NCBI GenBank assembly: GCA_965120355.1
Contig: CBCPMX010000078.1
Coordinates: 1-49,358, forward strand
Source of the DNA: CBCPMX01 sp965120355
GTDB lineage: Bacteria; Bacillota; Clostridia; Oscillospirales; Oscillospiraceae
Length of the DNA: 49,358 bases
Reading direction: 5' to 3'
Shown piece after piece: positions 25,564 to 34,245 of this stretch. The notes beneath the pieces are model-generated. The model made no database searches, was not told the origin of the DNA, and saw only the letters and a program-made list of their open reading frames with translations. A program made the translations under genes and the position numbers. Position 1 is the stretch's first letter. The number at the start of each line of letters is the position of its first letter.

Positions 25564-27636
25564 TTAAATTTGACTCGCGACGGCGTAGCCGGCGGTGACA
25601 GCCTTGTGGACGTCGCCGGGACGGCAGCAGTCGCCGATGTAGTGGGTGTGGGCCCCCGCGCCATAGAAGGCGGCGGCCTCGGCGGGCTGGGCGGCTACGC
25701 CGCCGGAGAGCACCACCAGCTGACAGGGGAGCGTTTGTTTCTGCCCGTCCTGATCCAGATAAGTTACGCCGTCCGGGTCAATGGAGACATATTTTTGCAC
25801 GTAGCGAATCCGATGGAAATTCTCCATTTTTTCATAGGCGTCCATCTGCATCACTACAAAGTGGGCGTGGGGCGCGTCGGCGGAGAGCATACCCTGGCGG
25901 GTCATAACAGTGACATTGTGGCCGTTTTCCGCCAGATACATGCCGGTTTCCGTGCCGGTTTCACTGCCGCCGATGACTACAATGTCTTTGGGCAGATCTT
26001 TTTCCCGACCATACACGTCGATGGCCAGCATGGTGTTGGGGCCATCCGCGCCGGGAATCCGGGGACGCAGAAATGCCGGGCCAATGGCCACAATCACATC
26101 GTCGTAGCCCTCCTGGGCCAGCATGGCCGGCGTAGCTGTGGTGTGCAGCAGCACGCGCACACCGTGCTTGTCCAGCTGGCGGGCCAGGTAGTCCCGGAAA
26201 TCTGCCAGAGGCCATTTGAAGCTGGGGTAGTCGGCGTGGAACAGCTGGCCGCCCAGCCGCCCCTCTTTTTCGTACACGGTCACAGTATGGCCGCGCTGCG
26301 CGCAGATCAGAGCGGCTTCCATGCCTGCGGGGCCGCCGCCCACCACGGCCACCTTCTTCTTCCGGGTCACCGGCTCGGCCATGCGGTCGGCCTTTTCTTC
26401 AATGCCGATGCGGGGGTTGACCGAGCAGAAGGAACGGAACTTGTCGGAGGCGTTGGGAACATGGCATTTGTTGCAGCGGATGCAGGGGGTGATGTCCTCC
26501 CCCCGGCCCTCATAGACCTTTTTGCCGTATTGCGAGTCGCAGATCCAGGCCCGGGACATACAGATCAGGTCTGCCTTGCCCTCGGCCAGGATTTTTTCAT
26601 TGAAATCCGGGTTCTGCAGCCCGGCGGATACGCCCACCAGCAGCTTGCTGCCCTGGGCGCGCAGGCCCTCCTTCAGGGCGACGGCGGCGGCCAGATTGGG
26701 ACAGGGGTTCTGACGGGACGAGGTGTAGCCCACAGGATGCTGCGGGTCTTTTTCACCGTGGCGGACATGGATAATATTGACCTTGCCCTCCAGGAGCTTG
26801 CACAGCTCCAGGGTGTCGGCCAGATTCACGCCGGGACCCTCGACGCTCAGCAGAACTTCAATGGGGAAATCCGGCCCCAGGGCCTGGCGCAGGGCGTCAT
26901 GGAGCTCCACCATCAGCCGCGCCCGGTTGCGGACGCTGCCGCCATAGGCGTCGCCGCGGGTATTGTTGACGCTGGACCAGAAATCCGACGCCAAAGAATT
27001 GTGGTAGGCGTGGTGCAGCGAAAACATCTCAAAGCCGAAAGATTTCAGGGCCAGGGCGTTTTTCACCGTGGAGTCGATGTATTCGTGGATCTGGCTGGCG
27101 GTGATGTGGTCGACAGGGTGGCCCATGCAGTTCTCCTGCTCTTCCCGCAGCTGCCGCTCCGGATCGGAGCGGTCAAAGCCGTCGCCCTGGCCGCCGGGCA
27201 GTTTTCCAGGCCCTTCGCCGGGACCGCCGGTGCGGGTATAGTCCCCAAAGGGCTGGGTCATGGCAATGGAGCCATAGTACCGGATCGCATCAATCAGCTG
27301 GCACAGATAGTTGTGGGCGCTGTTGTTGACAATGTTGATTTTGCTGGTGTTGTCGTGACTCTGAAAATTCATATCCGCATCCCAAAGTCCGTGGACCGGT
27401 CCCTTGGACGGCATTTCCGGCGGCCCGCCCACTTCACCGCGCATAAAGAAATTCAGATGGACTGCGGCAGCGCCATTTTTTGCCCGGTTGGACAGATGGG
27501 TGATCAATTTTTCCGTTGGATAGTCTTCCGCACCCTGCAGCATATGTGGGAAGCCTGCCGTGGCGATCATGCGGTTTTTCAGCAGGACGTTGCCCACCTG
27601 AAGGGGCGAAAGGACATGTGGATAACGAATGGACAT
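25564..27636 (-). CDS. Old yellow enzyme family FMN/FAD/[4Fe-4S] oxidoreductase
   Basis: The 690-residue protein has the plan of 2,4-dienoyl-CoA reductase, enoate reductase, BaiCD/BaiH and trimethylamine dehydrogenase. An FMN-binding TIM barrel occupies about residues 1-370, followed by an iron-sulfur site and a nucleotide-binding half with GGGPAGMEAA and GGSETGTETG. The cluster cysteines 385, 388, 391 and 404 follow C-x2-C-x2-C-x12-C, the spacing of trimethylamine dehydrogenase rather than of dienoyl-CoA reductase. Expected activity is NAD(P)H-dependent reduction of an activated C=C bond, substrate unknown. AAAGGAGAG precedes the ATG. It lies 54 bases after the solute-binding lipoprotein gene, probably in one operon. 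Confidence 0.9.
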   Translation of the reverse strand: MSIRYPHVLSPLQVGNVLLKNRMIATAGFPHMLQGAEDYPTEKLITHLSNRAKNGAAAVHLNFFMRGEVGGPPEMPSKGPVHGLWDADMNFQSHDNTSKINIVNNSAHNYLCQLIDAIRYYGSIAMTQPFGDYTRTGGPGEGPGKLPGGQGDGFDRSDPERQLREEQENCMGHPVDHITASQIHEYIDSTVKNALALKSFGFEMFSLHHAYHNSLASDFWSSVNNTRGDAYGGSVRNRARLMVELHDALRQALGPDFPIEVLLSVEGPGVNLADTLELCKLLEGKVNIIHVRHGEKDPQHPVGYTSSRQNPCPNLAAAVALKEGLRAQGSKLLVGVSAGLQNPDFNEKILAEGKADLICMSRAWICDSQYGKKVYEGRGEDITPCIRCNKCHVPNASDKFRSFCSVNPRIGIEEKADRMAEPVTRKKKVAVVGGGPAGMEAALICAQRGHTVTVYEKEGRLGGQLFHADYPSFKWPLADFRDYLARQLDKHGVRVLLHTTATPAMLAQEGYDDVIVAIGPAFLRPRIPGADGPNTMLAIDVYGREKDLPKDIVVIGGSETGTETGMYLAENGHNVTVMTRQGMLSADAPHAHFVVMQMDAYEKMENFHRIRYVQKYVSIDPDGVTYLDQDGQKQTLPCQLVVLSGGVAAQPAEAAAFYGAGAHTHYIGDCCRPGDVHKAVTAGYAVASQI

Positions 27637-27655
27637 GTGAAACTCTCCTTTTGCA

Positions 27656-27683
27656 CAAGGTCAGGCCGGATGGCCTGACCTTG
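27656..27683 (-). repeat. Perfect hairpin between lipoprotein and reductase genes
   Basis: CAAGGTCAGGCC and GGCCTGACCTTG form a 12-bp stem with a 4-base loop, with no T-run on the transcribed strand. It may protect or separate the upstream mRNA segment so that the lipoprotein is made in excess, or be a weak terminator. Confidence 0.5.
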
Positions 27684-27690
27684 CGGTGTG

Positions 27691-29463
27691 TTATTTACTG
27701 AAATAGCGTTCTCCTGCAGCGGTGTAGGCGTCCAGAACATCCTGAATTCCCATGCTCTGCACAGTGGAGACGTAGTTGTCCCACTCTGTTTCCACATCCA
27801 TCTGGCCGGTGAGGAACTTGCCCACGGACTCTGCCACATAGGTAGAGATGTCCGTAAACGGGCCGGAGATATCGTACTGTTCATCTACGGTCAGGGTAAA
27901 ATAGCGGATATAGGCACTGTCGGTGACCTCTTTGGTGCTGTTCCAAACGTCAATGCAGTCCTGCTGCGCCGGGTTGTAGGCTTCATAGACCGTCTCAAAA
28001 TCCTTGCAGTAGACGTTGGTATTGATCGTATACATGGTCAGCGCATTGGACATACTCAGGCCATCGGGATTGTTGGTGATCAACTCACTGTACTGCGGGT
28101 CGCCGTTCTCGTCAAATTCCAGTCCTTCGCCCTCGATGCCGTACTGGCAGAGAATGCTGCCCTCCTCGCTGAAGAAGTAGTCCAGCCAGGATAGCGCCAG
28201 CTCCGGGTTTTCACAGTTTGTAGTAATAAAGATATTGACCATAATCTCAGCGGCGTCGCCAAAATAGGTTGTCTGTCCCGCCTCCTGCAAAGGTTCTGCC
28301 AGACCCACCAGTTGGAAATCCGGGTCGTTGACCTGGCCGGCTGCGTTGTAGGTATCCAGGAACTCACAGTCATTGTAGAACAGACCGTAATTGCCGCTGG
28401 CAATCATAGAGGTGTCCACCATGTCGCTGTTGAGCAGATCGGGATAGATCAGGCCCTCTTCATACCACTGGGCCATCATGGTGATGTATTCTTTAAACGG
28501 TTCTTCAATGTAGCCGTAGACCAGTTCGCCGCTGTCATTGTAATACAGGCTGTTGGGGTTGCTTTCCTCTGCCGCTCCAATTCGGCCTCCCAGGGCGCTC
28601 ATGAAAGGATTGGATGTCAGGGAGCTGTCGGCCCGCATGGCCAGGGGATGCTCGCACAGGCCCAGAGTTTGAAATGCCTTGAGCACATTGTAATAGTCAT
28701 CAAAGGTTACCGGTGTGTCCAGTCCCGTCTCTTCCAGCCAGTCTGCCCGGATCAGGCCGCCGGTTTTGGAAAAGTTGTTGTAGGAATAGCCCGCAAGACC
28801 GCCGACGCGGCCATCGTCGGTTACGGTGGCCCGATACAGCGCGTCATCCACATCCATCAAATAGCTGTAGCTGGGCGCATAGTCCGCCATCAGGTCCGTG
28901 AGATCCACAGCAATTTCGTTGTCCAGCATATATTCCGCTGTGCCGGCTTCGGAATAGTTGAGAATGTCCGGATAGTTGCCGGAGACCACCAGCAGGTTGT
29001 ATTGTTCCGCCTGGGTCGGCGGAGAAACTTCAACCCATTCAATGTGAACGCCGGTGCGCTGCTCCAGCTCGATCACGGCTGTGCATTCGGCCCAGCCGGA
29101 GATGGCTGCATCCATGGGCAGACCGCCAATCCAATAGGTGAAGGTGACGTCTTCTTCCGTCAGCGGCAAAGAAACCATGGGCCGGCCGGCAATTCTCTCG
29201 GCGATGGAGAGACTCTCGTCAGATTCTTCGGTGTCTGATTCAGTGCTTTCCGGCGTTTCAGAGGCCGGCTCGCTGGATGGTTCATCAGAAGCTACGGCGC
29301 TGACCTCATTGGAAGATTCGGCTTCGGCGGCCGGCTGCGTGGCTTCTGACGCTTCAGATTCTGTGACAGTGGTCTCAGCGTCCGTCGTGTTGCTGCCGCA
29401 GCCGGCAAGCAAGCCCAGCAGCATGACGACCGCCAGCAAAAAGCACAGTATGCGGTGGTTCAT
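27691..29463 (-). CDS. Extracellular solute-binding lipoprotein (family 1 type), no permease nearby
   Basis: The 590-residue protein begins with a lipoprotein signal peptide and lipobox LAGC (Cys22). A long Ser/Glu/Thr/Ala-rich tether (to about residue 90) and a large periplasmic-binding-protein-type domain follow. Size and segments such as DILNYSEAG and GLFYNDCEF fit the carbohydrate/peptide-type family 1 binding proteins. ATG 29463 follows AAGGAGG; longer frames lack a signal sequence at their start. Neither permease nor ATPase genes accompany it. It leads the operon with the reductase at 25564 and diverges from an AraC gene. Its ligand may be the reductase substrate, but that is inference. 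Confidence 0.88.
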   Translation of the reverse strand: MNHRILCFLLAVVMLLGLLAGCGSNTTDAETTVTESEASEATQPAAEAESSNEVSAVASDEPSSEPASETPESTESDTEESDESLSIAERIAGRPMVSLPLTEEDVTFTYWIGGLPMDAAISGWAECTAVIELEQRTGVHIEWVEVSPPTQAEQYNLLVVSGNYPDILNYSEAGTAEYMLDNEIAVDLTDLMADYAPSYSYLMDVDDALYRATVTDDGRVGGLAGYSYNNFSKTGGLIRADWLEETGLDTPVTFDDYYNVLKAFQTLGLCEHPLAMRADSSLTSNPFMSALGGRIGAAEESNPNSLYYNDSGELVYGYIEEPFKEYITMMAQWYEEGLIYPDLLNSDMVDTSMIASGNYGLFYNDCEFLDTYNAAGQVNDPDFQLVGLAEPLQEAGQTTYFGDAAEIMVNIFITTNCENPELALSWLDYFFSEEGSILCQYGIEGEGLEFDENGDPQYSELITNNPDGLSMSNALTMYTINTNVYCKDFETVYEAYNPAQQDCIDVWNSTKEVTDSAYIRYFTLTVDEQYDISGPFTDISTYVAESVGKFLTGQMDVETEWDNYVSTVQSMGIQDVLDAYTAAGERYFSK

Positions 29464-29568
29464 GAAGGTTCCTCCTTGTTGATTGATAGTTGTATCATAG
29501 CACTTCTTCTTTTCAGAGAAAATCATCAAAATCATCCGCGCTTTTTCTTCAATTTCGGCCAATGCCCA

Positions 29569-29598
29569 TTGACCAGTTTTCGTTTCTCGCGTTACAAT
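29569..29598 (+). promoter_or_regulatory. Promoter of the AraC gene
   Basis: TTGACC (29569-29574) and TACAAT (29593-29598) have an 18-base spacer. On the opposite strand TATGAT (29494-29499) is a likely -10 for the lipoprotein gene. Confidence 0.6.
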
Positions 29599-29629
29599 AT
29601 CTATGACCGGCGCAGAAGGGAGGCCATTC

Positions 29630-30877
29630 ATGCAACAGGAACTGGCGAATTACTATAAGAACAAGGACACGCAGCATCCGCCCCGGCCGGATATGCCGCG
29701 GGATCACCCGCTCATTGGACTGCTGCACCCCGGCGACGCGCCGGAGCAGCACCTGGAACAACTGCGCAGGGCGGGGATCACGTTTTCCGGGCAGTTTTTT
29801 GCCCTGGCGCATTTGCAGCTGATTGTGGGGGATGCCTTTGCGTTTGTCTCCAGCCAGGATGGCTGCGCGTACTCTGAGGATCAACTGGTGGTGGCGTTTA
29901 CGTCCATGGCGCAGCCAATTCTGAAAAAAGGGGCGTATCTGTTTGAAATTCAGCGGGAGATCATTCTATTGGTCAGCGGCGAAACTGCCGGTGAAACGGC
30001 TGCGGCGTTGGAGGCACAGTTGAAAGCAATCCGGCAGATGGCGGACGGGCTGTCGGGGATTCGTCTTTTTGTGGTTTACAGCGATCCCGGACATGGACTG
30101 ACTTCCATTGCGGAAAAGCATGATCTGTGCCGCCAATTGCGGCAATGGCGGGTGTTCCATCTGGATATCACCCCGATTCTGGGGCCGGAGGTGCTGGACC
30201 GTCCCCTGTCCTGCAACGCGCAGGGCCTTCCGGACCGGCGGGATATTGCATTGGAACAGGCTGCGCTTCAGCAGTTTAAGGCCGGGCGGTTCCGCCAGGC
30301 GCGGGATATGCTGCGGCAGCTGTTTGAAAGCGACTATCTGGCTCTGGCGGAACCGCTGCTGCTCCTCAAGCACAAGTGTGTGCAGTATCTCAGCGCCTGG
30401 GCGGCGGCTTGCTGTGAGATCTGCGGTACGGATATTTCAGAACGCCTTCAGCAGTTTCAGCCGGAACGCCGCCTGTTGGCGGCCCGCACCTATCCGGAGG
30501 TACGCGCCCAAATGGAGCACTGCTTCGGCTATCTGAACGATCTGACGCTGGAGCTTCGCAGCCGGAATCAAAGCGATTGGATTCTGGAGGTTCAAAACTA
30601 TGTGCGCGCAAATTTTTCCGACCCGAATCTGAATGTGAACACCATTGCCGATCACTTCGGGAAAAATGCGGCCTATGTCTCCCGCAGTTTTCTGCGGCAG
30701 ACTGGGGCCAGTCTGCTGGAATATATCCATCGGTATCGCATCCAGGAAGCCAAAATCCGTATTGGTCGCGGAGACCCGCTGGTTGCCGTGGCCAGCGCCG
30801 TGGGCTATGGCAGCGTTTTGACCATGAGCCGCGCGTTTAAAAAATATGAAGGGACAACCCCTGGGAAGCTGCGCTGA
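29630..30877 (+). CDS. AraC-family transcriptional regulator (soluble)
   Basis: The 415-residue protein has a C-terminal AraC-type double helix-turn-helix (about residues 315-413: VNTIADHFGKNAAYVSRSF and AVASAVGYGSVLTMSRAFKKYEG). Its large N-terminal part resembles that of the AraC protein at 34246 in general pattern. AGAAGGGAGG lies 6 bases before ATG 29630, which I prefer to the ATG at 29603. It diverges from the lipoprotein-reductase operon and is its probable activator. No membrane segment is visible, unlike its counterpart. Confidence 0.88.
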   Translation: MQQELANYYKNKDTQHPPRPDMPRDHPLIGLLHPGDAPEQHLEQLRRAGITFSGQFFALAHLQLIVGDAFAFVSSQDGCAYSEDQLVVAFTSMAQPILKKGAYLFEIQREIILLVSGETAGETAAALEAQLKAIRQMADGLSGIRLFVVYSDPGHGLTSIAEKHDLCRQLRQWRVFHLDITPILGPEVLDRPLSCNAQGLPDRRDIALEQAALQQFKAGRFRQARDMLRQLFESDYLALAEPLLLLKHKCVQYLSAWAAACCEICGTDISERLQQFQPERRLLAARTYPEVRAQMEHCFGYLNDLTLELRSRNQSDWILEVQNYVRANFSDPNLNVNTIADHFGKNAAYVSRSFLRQTGASLLEYIHRYRIQEAKIRIGRGDPLVAVASAVGYGSVLTMSRAFKKYEGTTPGKLR

Positions 30878-31008
30878 GCGGCTTTTCGGCGCTGACCCTT
30901 CCGGTTTGCCCCCGGCCTGGCGTCTGCCAGACCGGGGGCTTTGCCGTTCGGGACAGATGCGGGGGAGCTGCGCCCCAGGCGCGCAGTGAAAAAATTTTGC
31001 GAAAGGGA

Positions 31009-31053
31009 TTGACAAATAGGCAAATTAGTTGTATGGTTAATTACACAAGTAAT
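31009..31053 (+). promoter_or_regulatory. Promoter and probable operator of the GntR-ABC operon
   Basis: TTGACA (31009-31014) and TATGGT (31032-31037) have a 17-base spacer. Directly downstream, ATTAC-ACAA-GTAAT (31040-31053) is an inverted repeat at the likely transcription start, well placed for repression by the GntR product of the same operon. Confidence 0.65.
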
Positions 31054-31076
31054 GAACCGACGAAGGGAGGGGCACT

Positions 31077-31442
31077 GTGAAAGAACAACTGACGCAGAGT
31101 AAGTCCATCTATCTGCAAATTGCAGAAATGATTGAGACGGACATCCTCCGAGGCATTCTCCTAGGGGGAGAGCAGGTGCCAAGCACCAATGAGCTGGCAA
31201 AGCTCTATACCATCAATCCGGCGACTGCATCGAAAGGAGTGAATTTGCTGGTGGACGATGGAATCCTGTACAAACGCCGCGGCATCGGCATGTTTGTGGC
31301 CGAGGGCGCGCGGGACGCCATTCTGCGCAAACGGCGCGCGGCTTTTGCCGACGCCCATATTGCGCCGCTTCTGGCGGAAGCCAGAAGCCTTGGCATCACG
31401 AAAGAAGAATTACTGGACATGATCAAGGAGAGAGAACTATGA
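31077..31442 (+). CDS. GntR-family repressor, YtrA subfamily
   Basis: The 121-residue protein has the GntR winged helix (IYLQIAEMIETDILRG, then PSTNELAKLYTINPATASKGVNLL) and the short helical dimerisation tail of the YtrA subfamily. Such proteins repress ABC transporter operons, often induced by cell-wall antibiotics or stress. The start is GTG 31077 with GAAGGGAGGGG upstream. Its stop overlaps the ATPase ATG by four bases. Confidence 0.9.
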   Translation: MKEQLTQSKSIYLQIAEMIETDILRGILLGGEQVPSTNELAKLYTINPATASKGVNLLVDDGILYKRRGIGMFVAEGARDAILRKRRAAFADAHIAPLLAEARSLGITKEELLDMIKEREL

Positions 31443-32311
31443 ATCTGACCTGTGAAAATATTGTGAAAACCTACAGCGGCCGTGATGTACTGCAAGACGT
31501 ATCCCTGACCCTGGAACAGGGCAAGATTTACGGCCTCATCGGCCGCAACGGTGCAGGCAAGACAACCCTGCTGTCTATTCTGACGGCGCAGAACCCTGCC
31601 TCCTCCGGGACTGTCGCTTTGGACGGCCAGCGGGTTTGGGAAAACCGCAGGGCCCTGGAGCACCTGTGCTTTTCCAGAGAGCTGAATGCTTCGGCGGAGA
31701 GCGGCATGGCCACCCTTCGGACGAAGAAGTATCTGCGCATTGCTTCCGTCTTCTATCCCCAGTGGGACAAGGCCATGGAGCGGCGGCTGCTGGAGCTGTT
31801 TCAGCTGCCGGTGAAGAAGAAATTGGGCAAGCTGTCCAAGGGCATGCTGTCCATGGTGACCATTGTGGTGGCCATGTGCTCCAAAGCGCCATTTACGTTT
31901 TTGGACGAGCCGGTGGCGGGGCTGGACGTGGTGGCCCGGGATCGGTTCTACAAAATCCTGCTGGAAGAATACGCCGAAACAGGCCGTACCTTTGTCATCT
32001 CCACGCACATCATTGAAGAGGCCGCCGACGTGCTGGAGGAGGTCATTATTCTCCGGGATGGTAAGCTCCTGCTGAAGACCGACGTCCAGACGCTGGTGGA
32101 CAGCGCCTGCTACGTCAGCGGTAGGGCGGAGGACGTGGACGCCGCTACCGCCGGCCTGGAGCGCCACCATGTGGAGAACATGGGCAGAAGCAAGGGCGTC
32201 ACCGTGTTTTTAAAGAAGGGGCAGCAGCTTCAGGAGGGGTATGACGTGACGGTGCAGCCCCTGAGTCTGCAAAAAATTTTTGTGGCACTGTGCGGGGAGG
32301 AGGAAAAGTGA
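31439..32311 (+). CDS. ABC transporter ATP-binding protein
   Basis: The 290-residue ATPase has Walker A GRNGAGKT at 35-42, signature KLSKGMLSMV, Walker B FLDEPVAGLDVV and an H-loop STHI. It belongs to the CcmA/YtrB-like exporters encoded after YtrA-type regulators. The partner membrane proteins are the next two genes. The substrate is unknown; antimicrobial peptide or envelope-stress defence is the usual context. Confidence 0.92.
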   Translation: MNLTCENIVKTYSGRDVLQDVSLTLEQGKIYGLIGRNGAGKTTLLSILTAQNPASSGTVALDGQRVWENRRALEHLCFSRELNASAESGMATLRTKKYLRIASVFYPQWDKAMERRLLELFQLPVKKKLGKLSKGMLSMVTIVVAMCSKAPFTFLDEPVAGLDVVARDRFYKILLEEYAETGRTFVISTHIIEEAADVLEEVIILRDGKLLLKTDVQTLVDSACYVSGRAEDVDAATAGLERHHVENMGRSKGVTVFLKKGQQLQEGYDVTVQPLSLQKIFVALCGEEEK

Positions 32312-32312
32312 G

Positions 32313-32939
32313 ATGAAACAGAACGTGCGCTACTGGGGCCACTATCTGCTGGAAACCCTAGAGACGGCGGGCATTGTGCTGGTGTTCCTGTATGTGCTGA
32401 TGGCGTTTAACTTTTCCGGCAGCGCCCAGGAGCTGCTCTCGCCGCTGGCGGCGCTGGCCATGGGGATGGCGTTGCTGCTGCGCAATCTCAGTGCCCATGT
32501 GCTGTATATTCCGCTGCAAATCGCCATGGGCGACACCCGGCGCAACGCATTTTTGGGATTCCAGCTCTTCCGGGCGGCAGCTTTGGCCGCGGTGGCCGTG
32601 GTGGCTGGCCTGGCCATGGCCCTGGGCGGCATGGGGCTGGGATCTCTGCCGGCGCTGCTGCTGATTCTGACGACGGTGTGCGCCGGTGGGAGCCTGCTGG
32701 GCGCGGTGTGGAGCCGGCTGAAGGTCATGGGTATCATTCTGATTGTGCTGATATGCGGCTGCGCCGGGGGCGTGGTGGGCTTTTTGGGGGCCAGCGGCGA
32801 TGCGGCCTGGCTGCTGAGCACGCTGACAGTCATGCTGGAGCACATGAACCTGACACTGGCCGTCATCGCGGCGGCGCTGGCGGCCCTGGACCTGGGGGTT
32901 CACTGGCTGTGTCTGCGCCGCCAGACCGTCAAATACTGA
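32313..32939 (+). CDS. ABC transporter membrane subunit 1
   Basis: The 208-residue protein is almost wholly hydrophobic with about six membrane-spanning segments and a short charged N-terminus (MKQNVRYWGHY). It has no signature beyond that of an ABC-2-like permease. The ATG at 32313 follows GGGGAGGAGG and begins one base after the ATPase stop. Position and topology make it a channel subunit for the ATPase at 31439, probably paired with the next gene. Confidence 0.75.
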   Translation: MKQNVRYWGHYLLETLETAGIVLVFLYVLMAFNFSGSAQELLSPLAALAMGMALLLRNLSAHVLYIPLQIAMGDTRRNAFLGFQLFRAAALAAVAVVAGLAMALGGMGLGSLPALLLILTTVCAGGSLLGAVWSRLKVMGIILIVLICGCAGGVVGFLGASGDAAWLLSTLTVMLEHMNLTLAVIAAALAALDLGVHWLCLRRQTVKY

Positions 32940-32952
32940 GGAGGAGAGAGCC

Positions 32953-33672
32953 ATGACCCAAGGAAAAATGTATTTGAAATACTATGCCAGGGACCTGCCC
33001 TGGATGGGGTTCTGGATCGGCGTATTCTGGCTGTTTGGGGTGGCGTTCTCGGCGCTGATTACCTTCTTATTCCGAGATGACCAGTCCTTCGGCTGCATGG
33101 GCGGATTTATGGCGCTGCTGGGGCTTTTGGTGGCGGTGCTGGCCGCCGGCAACACCAACAGCCATATCCGCTTCCGCCTGGCGGTGGCCATGGGCAGCAC
33201 CCGGCAGGGCTATCTCGTATGGAATACGGTGCTGACGCTGGCCGAAGGGCTGGTGGGGGCTGTGGTGGTGGTGGCCCTGGCACGGCTGGAGGTGTGGGCT
33301 TTTACAGCCCTGCTGCCGGGATGGACCAACGACTTTGACTTTGGACAGTTCCTGACGCCCCGCGTGCTGCTGCCTTTGGCGGTGGGCATGGCGGCGGTCC
33401 AGCTGCTGATTACGGCCCTGACCAACCGGTTCGGCATGAGGGCCTTTGCGGTGGTGTGGCTGGCGGTGTGGCTGGGGTCCATGGCCCTGTCCAGCGCCGT
33501 CAACCAGTACCAGGACGGCGAAGGCACCCTCCTGGCCGGTATCGGAGCGGTGCTACTGCGCATAGGCCGCGCAGTGGGACCCACAGGTGGGATCTGGGCC
33601 GGTGTGGCCGCCCTGGTGATTTGCGCGATTGTGGGCGTTTTGATGCTGCGCAAGGCGGAAATCCACCTTTGA
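32953..33672 (+). CDS. ABC transporter membrane subunit 2
   Basis: The 239-residue protein has about six hydrophobic segments and a hydrophilic N-terminal stretch (MTQGKMYLKYYARD). Like its upstream neighbour it carries a short loop with an MG(S/D)TR motif (AMGSTRQG here, AMGDTRRN there), suggesting that the two are diverged paralogues forming a heterodimer. GAGGAGAG precedes the ATG. A hairpin at 33687-33713 ends the operon. Confidence 0.75.
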   Translation: MTQGKMYLKYYARDLPWMGFWIGVFWLFGVAFSALITFLFRDDQSFGCMGGFMALLGLLVAVLAAGNTNSHIRFRLAVAMGSTRQGYLVWNTVLTLAEGLVGAVVVVALARLEVWAFTALLPGWTNDFDFGQFLTPRVLLPLAVGMAAVQLLITALTNRFGMRAFAVVWLAVWLGSMALSSAVNQYQDGEGTLLAGIGAVLLRIGRAVGPTGGIWAGVAALVICAIVGVLMLRKAEIHL

Positions 33673-33686
33673 GCGCTGACGGTTAT

Positions 33687-33713
33687 AAGCGGGCGGCCCA
33701 CAGCCGCCCGCTT
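33687..33713 (+). terminator. Terminator of the GntR-ABC operon
   Basis: AAGCGGGCGGC (33687-33697) pairs perfectly with GCCGCCCGCTT (33703-33713) just after the last gene. No strong T-run follows. Confidence 0.6.
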
Positions 33714-33863
33714 GAGACTGCCCGGAAAGCTGCTGCAAAGGGAAAGCCAGGTTTCTGAATCTCGAAACTCGGGCAGACAGTCGCTTCTTGGACATTGCGC
33801 AGCCATGGGCTGCGGATTTATGCCGGGCGAATTTATTTCGGCCAGGCAGACTGAATACAGAAG

Positions 33864-33896
33864 ACGCCGCCGCAGGGGAAAATCCTGCGGCGGCGT
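33864..33896. terminator. Terminator-like hairpin before the MGMT-family gene's end
   Basis: ACGCCGCCGCAGG (33864-33876) pairs with CCTGCGGCGGCGT (33884-33896), followed by TTTGG. It lies between convergent genes and probably terminates the leftward unit. Confidence 0.6.
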
Positions 33897-33926
33897 TTGG
33901 CGTCTGTGCTGTGCGCGGAAAGGGAT

Positions 33927-34241
33927 TCAACCGGCGTCCGGACCGGCCCATAGGTGTCGGGATAAATCCACAGTTCCATCCGGTGAAAAGGTGACGCCCT
34001 CCATTTCCAGAAGCAGCCGGTGAGAACTGCGGCCGCTGGGGGAAAAGGCGTCCGACAGACCGCCGTGGCGGTTTACAACCCGGTGGCAGGGAACGCCGGC
34101 CGGCGCACAATGCAAGGCATAGCCCACCACACGCGACATGCGGGGATTGCCCAGCAACCGCGCGATTTGGCCGTAAGTGGCCACCTGGCCGGCGGGAATC
34201 TGCCGGACGAGAGGGTAGATCTGAGAAAAGGTATCGGACAT
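33927..34241 (-). CDS. Small MGMT-family DNA alkyl-transfer protein
   Basis: The 104-residue protein is only the C-terminal, DNA-binding domain of O6-alkylguanine-DNA alkyltransferases. The helix-turn-helix YGQIARLLGNPRMSRVVG and the active-site motif PCHRV with Cys52 are intact. Alkyltransferase-like proteins of this size often have Trp in place of Cys; here the Cys is kept, so transfer activity is possible. AAGGAGTG precedes the ATG. It starts four bases after the AraC gene at 34246 ends, so the two are cotranscribed. Confidence 0.88.
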   Translation of the reverse strand: MSDTFSQIYPLVRQIPAGQVATYGQIARLLGNPRMSRVVGYALHCAPAGVPCHRVVNRHGGLSDAFSPSGRSSHRLLLEMEGVTFSPDGTVDLSRHLWAGPDAG

Positions 34242-34245
34242 GGGT

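Noticed and set aside
25546..27678. 710-codon plus-strand frame over the old-yellow-enzyme gene
   Set aside because: The opposite strand encodes a clear flavoprotein with all motifs; the plus-strand translation has no recognisable domain and no ribosome binding site.
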